Assembly: GCF_014203535.1 (NCBI RefSeq)
Contig: NZ_JACHJI010000007.1
Location: forward strand, 417,882 to 481,881
Reading direction: 5' to 3'
From: Streptomyces griseomycini
Lineage (GTDB): Bacteria; Actinomycetota; Actinomycetes; Streptomycetales; Streptomycetaceae
DNA length: 64,000 bases
This document shows positions 56,480 through 64,000 of the stretch, one piece after another. A program made the position numbers and the translations under genes. Every line of letters starts with the position of its first letter. Within the stretch, counting starts at the first letter, position 1. The notes beneath the pieces were generated by a model. That model was not told where the DNA came from, ran no database searches, and worked only from the letters and a program-made list of their open reading frames with translations.

Positions 56480-58035
56480 CGACCGAGTCCCACCTGTCCC
56501 ATCCGGTCACGCCCCGCCGTACGTATCTGATCGGCCGCGCCCGGCCGAACGCGATCGTCGGCCGCAATCGCGAGACCGGAGAGATCGCACTGATCGTCGT
56601 GGGCGCGTTCCTCGGCATGATGTGCGGACTCCTCGTCCCCGTCCTGACCGTGCGGATCGTGCTCCTCGTCGGCCTGCCGATGCTGGCGCTGGCCGCGGTG
56701 TACGTGCCCTACAGGGGCCGCACCTTCTACAAGTGGTTCGAGATCAACCGCAGCTACAAGCGCACCGTGCGCCGGGGCACCACCTACCGCTCCGGTGCCG
56801 CCGAGGCCGGCACCCGGCTGGACGGACGCGAGGTGGAGATCGGGCCGCCGCCCGGCATCGGACGGATCACCTGGCTCTCCGCGCCCTTCGGGCCGGACGA
56901 GATCGCCGTCCTGCTGCACGCGGACCGCAAGACCGTCACCGCCGCCATCGAGATCGAGGGCCCCGGCGTCGGCCTGCGCGACTCCGAGGACCAGGAGGCC
57001 CTCGTCGACCGCTTCGGCACCCTGCTCAAGCACGTCGCCAACGGCGACGGCTTCGTCACCCGCCTCCAGATGCTCGCCCGCACCCTGCCCGCCGACCCCG
57101 ACGCCCACGCCAAGGACGTCGCCGTGCGCGGCGACGACCGGGCGCCGGCGTGGCTGCAGCAGTCGTACGACCAGCTGCAGTCGATGGTGTCGACCAGCAG
57201 CGAGCAGCACCGCGCGTACCTCGTCGCCTGCATGCACTACACGCGGGAGCTGGCCTCCGAGGCCAACGCCATGGCGCGGGCCATGCGCGGCCAGGGCGGC
57301 GGCAAGGTGGACCGCGACGCCGGGCTCGCCGTCGTCATGGCCCGCGAGCTGACCGACATCTGCTCCCGGCTCCAGGAGGCCGACATCCGCGTGCGGCAGC
57401 CGCTCGGCCAGAGCAGGCTGTCCTCGCTGATCCACTCCATGTACGACCCGGACCACCCGATCGACCACATCCAGGCGATGAGCAAGCGCAACGCCTGGCC
57501 GGCCGAGCTGGACGCCATGGAGCCGACCTACCTCCAGGCCAAGACCCGCGAGTCCACGACCCGCGCCCCGTGGTGCCACGCCACCGCCTGGATCAAGGAG
57601 TGGCCGATGACCCCGGTGGGCGTCAACTTCCTGGCCCCGCTCCTCGTCCACACCCCGGACGTCATCCGCACGGTCGCCGTCACGATGGACCTCGAACCCA
57701 CCGAGATCGCCATCGAACGCATGCTGACCGAGAAGACCAACGACGCGGCGGAGGCGTCCCGCGCCGCCAAGATGAACCGCACCGTCGACCCGCGCGACAT
57801 CGCCGCCCACAGCCGCCTCGACCAGCGCGGCGAGGACCTCGCCAGCGGCGCGGCCGGCGTCAACCTGGTCGGCTACATCACCGTCTCCTCCCGCTCCCCC
57901 GAGGCCCTGGCCCGCGACAAGCGGACCATACGGGCCTCGGCCGGCAAGTCGTACCTGAAACTGGAGTGGTGCGACCGCGAGCACCACCGGGCCTTCGTGA
58001 ACACACTCCCGTTCGCCACCGGCATTCGAAGGTAG
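56476..58035 (+). CDS. SCO6880-family protein (VirB3/VirB4-N-terminal-like)
   Basis: The 519-aa protein starts at a TTG overlapping the previous stop, with GGGAGG 9 nt ahead. Two adjacent transmembrane helices (about residues 37-80) resemble PrgI/VirB3, followed by a cytoplasmic region of about 430 residues of the SCO6880 family (TWLSAPFGPDEIAVLLHADRKTVTAAIEIEG) but with no Walker A. Together with the next gene it looks like a VirB3-VirB4 unit split into membrane/N-terminal part and ATPase part. Confidence 0.78.
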   Translation: MTTESHLSHPVTPRRTYLIGRARPNAIVGRNRETGEIALIVVGAFLGMMCGLLVPVLTVRIVLLVGLPMLALAAVYVPYRGRTFYKWFEINRSYKRTVRRGTTYRSGAAEAGTRLDGREVEIGPPPGIGRITWLSAPFGPDEIAVLLHADRKTVTAAIEIEGPGVGLRDSEDQEALVDRFGTLLKHVANGDGFVTRLQMLARTLPADPDAHAKDVAVRGDDRAPAWLQQSYDQLQSMVSTSSEQHRAYLVACMHYTRELASEANAMARAMRGQGGGKVDRDAGLAVVMARELTDICSRLQEADIRVRQPLGQSRLSSLIHSMYDPDHPIDHIQAMSKRNAWPAELDAMEPTYLQAKTRESTTRAPWCHATAWIKEWPMTPVGVNFLAPLLVHTPDVIRTVAVTMDLEPTEIAIERMLTEKTNDAAEASRAAKMNRTVDPRDIAAHSRLDQRGEDLASGAAGVNLVGYITVSSRSPEALARDKRTIRASAGKSYLKLEWCDREHHRAFVNTLPFATGIRR

Positions 58036-58049
58036 GGGCTGAGCTCAAG

Positions 58050-59459
58050 ATGCGGGATCCGCTGTCCGTCGTCACCGACGCCTTCACGTCCTTCCTCTTC
58101 GGGAAGGTCGAGACGACCCGGCTGCCGGTGCGCACGTCCACGGGCCAGGCACAGGCGGTCTACCTGCCGACCGCCGCGCCCGGCCTCGGCGACTCCGGCG
58201 TCATCATCGGCCGCGAGGTCTACTCCGGCAAGGGCTACATCTACGACCCCTTCCAGCTCTACGGCCAGCAGCTCCCCGCCCCCCACTGGCTGGTCCTCGG
58301 GGAGTCGGGAAACGGCAAGTCGGCCCTGGAGAAGACGTACGTCCTGCGCCAGCTGCGCTTCCGCGACCGCCAGGTCGTCGTCCTGGACGCGCAGGGCGAG
58401 GACGGCGTCGGCGAGTGGAACCTCATCGCGCAGGAACTGGGGATCACCCCCATCCGGCTGGACCCGATGGCCGCCCTGGACCACGGCATCCGGCTCAACC
58501 CGCTCGACCCGTCGATCACGACGACCGGGCAGCTGGCCCTGCTGCGGACCATCATCGAGGTCGCGATGGGCCACGGCCTGGACGAGCGCTCCGGCTTCGC
58601 GCTCAAGGTCGCCCACGCCTACGTCAACGAGACCATCGTCGAACGCCAGCCGGTCCTCTCCGACATCGTCGAGCAACTGCGCCACCCCGAACCGGAGTCG
58701 GCGGAGGCGATGAACGTCGCCATAGACGACGTACGGGCCTGGGGCCTGGACGTCGCCCTCGTCCTGGACCGCCTGGTCGACGGTGACCTGCGCGGCATGT
58801 TCGACGGCCCCACGACCGTCGGCATCGACCTGGACGCGCCGCTGATCGTCTTCGACCTGTCCCACATCGACCGCAACTCCATCGCCATGCCGATCCTGAT
58901 GGCGATCGTCGGCGTGTGGCTGGAGCACACCTGGATCCGCCCCGACCGGAAGAAGCGCATCTTCCTGGTCGAGGAGGCCTGGCACATCATCAACAGCCCG
59001 TTCGTCGCCCAGCTGTTCCAGCGCCTGCTGAAGTTCGGCCGTCGGCTCGGCCTGTCCTTCGTCGCGGTCGTCCACCACCTGTCCGACGTGGTGGACGGAG
59101 CGGCCGCGAAGGAGGCGGCGGCCATCCTGAAGATGGCCTCGACCCGCACCATCTACGCCCAGAAGGCGGACGAGGCGAGGGCGACCGGCCGGGTCCTGGG
59201 CCTGCCCCGCTGGGCCGTGGAGATCATCCCGACCCTCACCCCCGGCATCGCCGTCTGGGACGTCAACGGCAACGTCCAGGTGGTCAAACACCTGGTCACC
59301 GAGACCGAACGCCCGCTGGTCTTCACCGACCGCGCGATGACCGAGTCCTCCGCCGACCTGTCCGACGACGCCCTGCGCGCCGCCGAACGGGAGGCGGAGG
59401 AGCGCGCGGCGGCCTTCGTGGAACAGCACGTCGGGGACTCCGAGTCGACGGTGGCGTAG
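58050..59459 (+). CDS. VirB4-like T4S ATPase
   Basis: The 469-aa protein has Walker A GESGNGKS (residues 84-91), Walker B RIFLVEEAWHII (about 302-313, with the double Glu typical of VirB4) and a QAKD-like region SLSFVAVVHHLSDVVD. It is the ATPase that drives assembly and transport in T4S systems. It misses the large N-terminal VirB4 domain, apparently supplied by the SCO6880-family protein. ATG at 58050 lies 14 nt after the preceding stop. Confidence 0.85.
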   Translation: MRDPLSVVTDAFTSFLFGKVETTRLPVRTSTGQAQAVYLPTAAPGLGDSGVIIGREVYSGKGYIYDPFQLYGQQLPAPHWLVLGESGNGKSALEKTYVLRQLRFRDRQVVVLDAQGEDGVGEWNLIAQELGITPIRLDPMAALDHGIRLNPLDPSITTTGQLALLRTIIEVAMGHGLDERSGFALKVAHAYVNETIVERQPVLSDIVEQLRHPEPESAEAMNVAIDDVRAWGLDVALVLDRLVDGDLRGMFDGPTTVGIDLDAPLIVFDLSHIDRNSIAMPILMAIVGVWLEHTWIRPDRKKRIFLVEEAWHIINSPFVAQLFQRLLKFGRRLGLSFVAVVHHLSDVVDGAAAKEAAAILKMASTRTIYAQKADEARATGRVLGLPRWAVEIIPTLTPGIAVWDVNGNVQVVKHLVTETERPLVFTDRAMTESSADLSDDALRAAEREAEERAAAFVEQHVGDSESTVA

Positions 59460-59506
59460 GGACGGCACAGGGGTGGCACGGGGATGAGGGAGTACGGGGA
59501 GGACGC

Positions 59507-61018
59507 GTGAGACCGGACGATCACCGCGGGCACGACCGGACCGGCCAGGGCGGCATCCCGGACGGGCTGCTGATCGGCCTCATCGCGTTCCTCCTCGGCA
59601 TGACCCTGCTGGTGTGGACGGCCACGGGCCTCGCCGGTCTCTTCGCCCACGGCTCCTGGCCGTCCGGCGTCACCTTCGCCCGCACCCCCCTGGCCATGCG
59701 CCACCTCGTCGCCGAACCGCACGACCTCCCCGCCGCCTGGCCCGGGACGCCGGCGGCCGACCTCTCGGGCTACGGCCTGTTCTGGGGCCTGTTCATCAGC
59801 CAGCTGATGCTGCTGACCGTCCTGGCCGTGTTCGTCATGGGCACGCTGGCCCGCTGGAGGGCGGTACGCGCCCGACGCCGCGCGGAGCGGACACCGGCAC
59901 CGGCACCGGACCGGACAGCGGCGGCAGCCGCACCGCCGGAACCGGCGCCGTCCTCGGCACCGGCACAGCACGAGGTGCCCCTGCCGAGGACGGCACCGGA
60001 ACCGGAGTCCCGGCAGACGACGGCACCGCGCACAGCGGCACCCGCCTTCCTGTCCGCGGGGGAACCGGTGGGCGGGTGGGAGACGAACCGCGCCGAAGGC
60101 TCGGTGCAGTACGGCCCCCCGGACGCCCGCCGCACCACCGCGACCCGAGCCGTACGGGACGCGGCGGGCCCCGCCCTCGTCCTCACCTCGAACCCCACGC
60201 TCTGGCACGACACCAAGGACGCCCGGGCCAAGCTGGGCCCCGTCCACCTCTACGACCCCACCCACCTCTGCGACACCCCGGCCCGCCTCCACTGGTCCCC
60301 CACCACGGGCTGCGAGGAGAGACACACCGCCGCCGCACGCGCGGCGGCGCTCCTCGCCCCCGTCCGCCCCACCTCACGCCTCGACCAGGCCGTCGGCGAC
60401 ACCGCCGAACTCCTCCTGCGGAGCTATCTGCACGCCGCCGCCGTCGACGGCCGCACCGTCCGCCACGTCCACCGCTGGGCCCAGGGCACCCAGGTCCAGG
60501 ACGCCGTACGCGTCCTGCGCACCCACCCCAAGGCCGCACCCGGCGCCGCGGGCGAACTCGAAGCGGCCCTCACCGCCCACCCCGAGCGCCGGGACATGGC
60601 CCAGCAGCTGACCACCCGCGCGCTGTCCGCCCTGTCCACGGTCAACGTCCGCGAGGCCTGCACTCCCAACCGAACCGATGCCCTCGCCTTGGATTCCTTC
60701 ATCCAAGAAGGGGGAACGCTTTACGTAGTGGGCGAATCCATCGAGGACCCTCGCACCAGCCCGGGTGCGATGCCCCTGCTGACGGCCCTCGCCTCGCACG
60801 TGGTCGAGCACGGCCGGCGCATGGCCGAACGGTCATCCTCCGGTCGGCTCGACCCACCACTCACCCTCGTCCTGGACGACGTCGCGGCCGTGGCTCCGCT
60901 TCCCCGGCTCCCGGAGCTGCTGGCCACCGGGGCGGACCGGGGCATGCCGACCCTGGCCCTGCTCCGGTCCCGCGAACAGGGCCGCGCCCGCTGGCCGCAC
61001 GACGAACTACCGGTCTGA
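59507..61018 (+). CDS. VirD4/TraG-like coupling protein homologue without Walker A
   Basis: The 503-aa protein has two N-terminal transmembrane helices (about residues 21-43 and 90-113), a Pro/Ala-rich linker and a C-terminal domain like TraG/VirD4 (LTSNPTLWHDTKDARAKLGPVHLYDP; Walker B-like LTLVLDDVAAVAP). At the place where 'GPPRSGKTT' is expected it reads GPPDARRTT (203-211), so no P-loop Gly-Lys-Thr is present. The C-terminus ends right after REQGRARW, shorter than relatives. It may be a structural coupling relic or regulator. GTG start has GGGGAGGACGC; the stop overlaps the convergent GNAT gene by 12 nt. Confidence 0.8.
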   Translation: MRPDDHRGHDRTGQGGIPDGLLIGLIAFLLGMTLLVWTATGLAGLFAHGSWPSGVTFARTPLAMRHLVAEPHDLPAAWPGTPAADLSGYGLFWGLFISQLMLLTVLAVFVMGTLARWRAVRARRRAERTPAPAPDRTAAAAAPPEPAPSSAPAQHEVPLPRTAPEPESRQTTAPRTAAPAFLSAGEPVGGWETNRAEGSVQYGPPDARRTTATRAVRDAAGPALVLTSNPTLWHDTKDARAKLGPVHLYDPTHLCDTPARLHWSPTTGCEERHTAAARAAALLAPVRPTSRLDQAVGDTAELLLRSYLHAAAVDGRTVRHVHRWAQGTQVQDAVRVLRTHPKAAPGAAGELEAALTAHPERRDMAQQLTTRALSALSTVNVREACTPNRTDALALDSFIQEGGTLYVVGESIEDPRTSPGAMPLLTALASHVVEHGRRMAERSSSGRLDPPLTLVLDDVAAVAPLPRLPELLATGADRGMPTLALLRSREQGRARWPHDELPV

Positions 61019-61591
61019 CCGCGGGCGCTCGACGACCATCTCCAGCTCGTGCTCGTCCGGCTTCCCCGCCAACGGCACGGTCACCCCGCTCTCCACGAAC
61101 CCCGCCTTGCGGTAGAAACCCAGCGCCCGCGCGTTCTGCGGATGCACGATGAGCCGCACCCGCTCCACCCCGCGCCCCCACGCCCACTCCAGCGCGGCGT
61201 CGAACAACGCCCCGGTCAGTCCGCTCCCCCGGTGCCCGGGCGCCACGTACACCCCGACGAGGTGCCCCTGCCGCCGCTCGACGGGGAACCCGGCCCAGTC
61301 CGTCGCCCCGGCCTCCTCGATCAGCACGGCGACCGTGCCCACCCAGGTCCCGTCCGCCGCCTCGGCGACGAACTGCCGCACCCCGCTCGCGTCCCCCGCG
61401 CTCTCCGCGCCCCTCGCCGTCCGCTCCTGCCAATAGGAGTCGGGCCGTCCCGCCGCGTCCTCGTAACTCTCCAGGAACGCGAGGTGCGCCACCGGATCCC
61501 GCAACGCCGTCAGCCGCAACTCCTTGGCGGCGGGCCACTCCTCGGCACGCACCGGCCTGATCGCATAGTCCTCACGGGGTGTGCTCCTCAT
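61007..61591 (-). CDS. GNAT-family acetyltransferase
   Basis: The 194-aa protein is a single GNAT domain with VGVYVAPGHRGSGLTGALFDAAL (outline; acetyl-CoA binding, about residues 111-133) and the C-terminal LIVHPQNARALGFYRKAGF. The substrate is unknown. ATG at 61591 with GGTGG nearby is used; a GTG three codons upstream is possible. Convergent with and slightly overlapping the VirD4-like gene. Confidence 0.85.
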   Translation of the reverse strand: MRSTPREDYAIRPVRAEEWPAAKELRLTALRDPVAHLAFLESYEDAAGRPDSYWQERTARGAESAGDASGVRQFVAEAADGTWVGTVAVLIEEAGATDWAGFPVERRQGHLVGVYVAPGHRGSGLTGALFDAALEWAWGRGVERVRLIVHPQNARALGFYRKAGFVESGVTVPLAGKPDEHELEMVVERPRSDR

Positions 61592-61685
61592 GCCGGCCAC
61601 CGTAGTACCGGGGTACCACGGCCCTCACCCCGAATACCGCCCGCGGTCCGACGCCGGCCGCCCCCGCACGGACGAGCATCGAAGC

Positions 61686-61904
61686 ATGATCACGGCCCAG
61701 GAACCCACCAGGCGCTGCGGCGGACGGACCGCCGTCGGCGGCCGCTCCCACGCCGCCCGCCCGCACCTGCGCGTCCTCGCCCGCTCCCACGGCGTCCCGA
61801 AGAGCCGGATCGAGCAGGTGCCGGGGCTCACCGGGCTGGTGGAGGTGGCCGGCCGCGGGGTCGCGGCCGCCGCCGCGACCTCCCTCGGGCGCCGGGACGC
61901 ATGA
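61686..61904 (+). CDS. 72-aa hypothetical protein coupled to kinase gene
   Basis: ATG opens a basic frame (MITAQEPTRRCGGRTAVGG, VLARSHGVPKSRIEQVPGL) that ends with a TGA overlapping the kinase ATG (ATGA). The overlap and helix-friendly middle support a real small gene, but Ala/Arg-rich composition is also what random frames give at this GC level. Confidence 0.35.
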   Translation: MITAQEPTRRCGGRTAVGGRSHAARPHLRVLARSHGVPKSRIEQVPGLTGLVEVAGRGVAAAAATSLGRRDA

Positions 61905-63172
61905 CACCCCCGCCCCGCATCATGGAGCCCGTGACGGAGGAGACGGAAGAACGACGGGCGGATCCCCTCACCGAGCACGTCCAGCGCATCAGCCGGCGGG
62001 TACGCGCCTTCGACCGGCGCCACCCGCTGCTGTGGGACCTGCAGTGCGCCGGCTTCTGGGTGACGGCCGCCCTCGTCGACTACGCCGGCGGAGGCTGGCG
62101 CACCACCGCCCCCAACCTCGACGTCCCCGGCTGGCTCGTCCTCACCCTGAGCCTCGGCCTGTCGGTCCCCCTGTTCTGGCGCCGCACCCACCCCGGCACC
62201 GTCCTCCTCGCCATGGCCCCGTTCGCCCTGGCCAACGCGTGGACCGGCGCCCTCCTCCAGGCGGCCCTGCTCCAACTGCTCGTCGTCTTCCACATCGCGC
62301 TGCGCCTCCCGCTGCGCGCCCTGTGGTGGGCGACGGCCCTCACGACCGCCCCGGTCCTCGTCTCGGTCGCCCGGTACGGCGAGGGCGAGTGGAACCAGCA
62401 GGTCGGCTCCCACCTGACGTCCATCGTCGTGGCAGTGCTCATCGGCATCACGGTCCGCTCCCGGCATGACCACACCGCGGCCCTGGAGGACCGCGCCCGC
62501 CGCCTCGAGATCGAACGCGACCAGCAGGCCCAACTGGCGGCCGCCGCCGAACGCGCCCGCATCGCCCGCGAGATGCACGACATCATCGGCCACAACCTCT
62601 CCGTCATCACGGGCCTGGCCGACGGCGGCAAGTACGCGGCCGCCAAGTCCCCGGAACGCGCCGCCCAGGCCCTGGACGCCATCGCCACCACCAGCCGCCA
62701 GGCCCTCGACGAACTGCGCCGCCTCCTCGACGTCCTCCGGGACGACGGGACGACCCACCCCGCCGAGCTGACCCCTCAGCCCGCCCTCACCGACCTCGAC
62801 CAGCTCCTCGACGGCGTCCGCACCGCGGGCCTCCCCGTCCACACCACGGTCGAGGGCCGGCCCTCCCTTCCCGCGGGCCGCCAGCTCACCGTCTACCGCG
62901 TCATCCAGGAAGCCCTCACCAACACCCTCAAGCACGCCGGCCCGAACGCCACCGCCGAGATCGCCCTCTCCTACGGCGACAAGGGCGCCGTCACGGTCAC
63001 CGTCACCGACACGGGCGACCCCGGGGCGGCCGCCCCGGCCGACGGCCGCGGCCTTCCGGGAATGCGCGAGCGAACCGCCCTGTACGGCGGCACACTTGAG
63101 GCCGGCCCACGCCCCCACCCCGAACGGGGCTGGCGCGTCCACCTGCACCTCCCGGAGGAAAGCCCGCAGTGA
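61901..63172 (+). CDS. NarL/LuxR-type sensor histidine kinase
   Basis: The 423-aa protein has about five N-terminal transmembrane helices (for example LQCAGFWVTAALVDYAGG onward), then a HisKA_3 dimerisation region with the phosphorylated His in AREMHDIIGHNLSVITGL (about residues 223-240). The ATPase domain shows YRVIQEALTNTLKHA and DGRGLPGMRERTALYGG. The start is uncertain (ATG 61901, ATG 61922 or GTG 61931). Its stop overlaps the response regulator start. Stimulus unknown. Confidence 0.85.
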   Translation: MTPPPRIMEPVTEETEERRADPLTEHVQRISRRVRAFDRRHPLLWDLQCAGFWVTAALVDYAGGGWRTTAPNLDVPGWLVLTLSLGLSVPLFWRRTHPGTVLLAMAPFALANAWTGALLQAALLQLLVVFHIALRLPLRALWWATALTTAPVLVSVARYGEGEWNQQVGSHLTSIVVAVLIGITVRSRHDHTAALEDRARRLEIERDQQAQLAAAAERARIAREMHDIIGHNLSVITGLADGGKYAAAKSPERAAQALDAIATTSRQALDELRRLLDVLRDDGTTHPAELTPQPALTDLDQLLDGVRTAGLPVHTTVEGRPSLPAGRQLTVYRVIQEALTNTLKHAGPNATAEIALSYGDKGAVTVTVTDTGDPGAAAPADGRGLPGMRERTALYGGTLEAGPRPHPERGWRVHLHLPEESPQ

Positions 63173-63849
63173 CCACCGTCCTCATCGCCGACGACCAGCC
63201 GCTCCAGCGCTTCGGCTTCCGCATGCTGCTGGAGAGCCAGGACGACATGACGGTCCTGGGCGAGGCGGCGAACGGCGCCGAAGCGGTCCGCATGACGGCC
63301 GAACTGCACCCCGACGTGGTCCTGATGGACATCCGCATGCCCGGCCTCGACGGCATCGAGGCCACCCGCCGCATCGTCGCCACGGGCGACCGCACCCGCG
63401 TCCTGATCCTCACGACCTTCGACCTCGACGAGTACGCCTACGCCGGCCTGCGCGCGGGCGCCTCCGGCTTCCTCATCAAGGACGCCCAGCCGGAGGAACT
63501 CCTCTCCGGCATCCGCTCCGTGGCCACGGGAGACGCGGTCGTCGCCCCGAGCCTGACCCGCCGGCTCCTCGACGCCTACGCCCACCGCCTCCCGACGACC
63601 ACCCCGGCCCCCGCCAGGTCCGGCACCCCTCTCCCCGACCCCCGCCTGGCCTCCCTCACCGACCGCGAACGCGAGATCCTCACGGTCATCGGCAAGGGCT
63701 GGACCAACACGGAGATCGCCACCCGCCTCCACCTCGCGGAGTCGACGGTGAAGACCCATGTGGGCCGCATCCTCGCCAAGACGGGCTCCCGGGACAGGAT
63801 CCAGGCAGTGATCCTGGCCTACGACACGAGACTGGTCGAGCCGTCCTGA
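63169..63849 (+). CDS. NarL/LuxR-family response regulator
   Basis: The 226-aa protein has a receiver domain (ADDQ; phospho-Asp in VVLMDIRMPG, about residues 51-60; Lys in FLIKDAQPEELL) and a LuxR HTH (LTDREREILTVIGKGWTNTEIATRLHLAESTVKTHVGRILAKTG, outline). GTG start overlaps the kinase stop, so the two form one operon. It is followed by a palindromic terminator next to the rRNA operon. Confidence 0.9.
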   Translation: MTTVLIADDQPLQRFGFRMLLESQDDMTVLGEAANGAEAVRMTAELHPDVVLMDIRMPGLDGIEATRRIVATGDRTRVLILTTFDLDEYAYAGLRAGASGFLIKDAQPEELLSGIRSVATGDAVVAPSLTRRLLDAYAHRLPTTTPAPARSGTPLPDPRLASLTDREREILTVIGKGWTNTEIATRLHLAESTVKTHVGRILAKTGSRDRIQAVILAYDTRLVEPS

Positions 63850-63868
63850 ATCCCGCCCTGAAACGCAG

Positions 63869-63900
63869 AAGACCCCCGCACCGTACGGTGCGGGGGTCTT
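63869..63900. terminator. Perfect 32-nt palindromic terminator
   Basis: AAGACCCCCGCACCGT is followed by its exact complement. It lies 19 nt after the response regulator stop and 12 nt beyond the 3' end of the 5S rRNA gene, so it can terminate both the plus-strand operon and the minus-strand rRNA operon. Confidence 0.9.
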
Positions 63901-63912
63901 CCCTCAAGAATT

Positions 63913-64000
63913 GTTCGGCGGCGTCCTACTCTCCCACAGGGTCCCCCCTGCAGTACCATCGGCGCTGTAAGGCTTAGCTTCCGGGTTCGGAATGTAACCG
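63913..64000 (-). rRNA. rrf: 5S rRNA, 3' part (runs off the window)
   Basis: Read on the minus strand, the end of the window gives the 3' three quarters of 5S rRNA: CGGTTACATTCCGAACCCGG, then GAAGCTAAGCC, CGATGGTACTGC and GTGGGAGAGTAGG, ending CGCCGCCGAAC. These are the conserved loop and helix sequences of Streptomyces 5S RNA. The 5' part and presumably 23S and 16S lie beyond the window. Confidence 0.95.

Noticed and set aside
53797..61018. Integrated conjugative element or prophage
   Set aside because: No integrase, tRNA attachment site, direct-repeat ends, relaxase or replication gene was found around the T4S-like operon, and base composition does not change.

Overview
The window is very GC-rich actinobacterial chromosome, almost certainly Streptomyces. 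It carries GlnR, Nur, RsiG (anti-sigma of WhiG), mycothiol synthase, a Scr1/DUF397 regulatory pair and SCO6880-family proteins. Codons are strongly GC-biased at third positions, GTG and TTG starts are frequent, and a partial 5S rRNA gene of Streptomyces type ends the window on the minus strand. From memory, the gene order resembles the central core of the S. coelicolor chromosome (the glnR-ppk-pst-csoR neighbourhood) read in reverse; this could not be checked here.

Region 1 (1-12.1 kb) is housekeeping and stress genes, mostly on the minus strand: an Eis-like acetyltransferase, asparaginase, RsiG, D-aminoacyl-tRNA deacylase, YgfZ, the nickel regulator Nur, a nitrobindin-like protein, a DsrE-like protein, then a sulfur group (DUF1416 plus a rhodanese-type sulfurtransferase). 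The sulfurtransferase is preceded by a cysteine-containing leader peptide. A MoaD-like protein and an alpha/beta hydrolase follow. Region 2 (12.3-19.9 kb), plus strand: the global nitrogen regulator GlnR, a LacI regulator, an HtrA/PepD-like protease with an MprAB-like two-component system, and a secreted protein fusing pectate lyase to pectin methylesterase.

Region 3 (19.9-24 kb) looks accessory. It holds a 259-aa protein that reads as a doublet of histone folds (the most unusual item in the window), an odd membrane-anchored ORF running antisense into a DUF397 gene, the DUF397/DUF5753-HTH pair, and a RHH/PIN toxin-antitoxin-like pair whose toxin has lost its first catalytic Asp. Region 4 (24-31.2 kb): a secreted 5'-nucleotidase, mycothiol synthase, a decayed ABC-ATPase pseudogene, and a GntR(YtrA-type)-ABC-permease-permease operon behind a near-perfect 36-nt palindromic operator.

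Region 5 (31.4-42.5 kb) is the phosphate block: ppk, a CHAD-like protein, a NUDIX hydrolase, a PHO box, pstSCAB, and a divergent pit plus DUF47 pair, followed by the copper sensor CsoR with its operator. Region 6 (42.5-53.6 kb) is mixed: lipoprotein, a 1372-aa orphan, a Tat lipoprotein flavin oxidase, PAP2 phosphatase, a membrane-anchored lytic transglycosylase/NlpC enzyme, and a divergent SDR/TetR pair. Region 7 (53.8-61 kb) is a chromosomal type IV secretion-like operon (small two-TM protein, a coupled 37-aa ORF, VirB8-like, VirB6-like, a VirB3/VirB4-N-like SCO6880 protein, VirB4 ATPase, and a VirD4/TraG-like protein lacking a Walker A motif) with no relaxase. The window ends with a GNAT, a NarL-type two-component system, a palindromic terminator and the 3' end of an rRNA operon.
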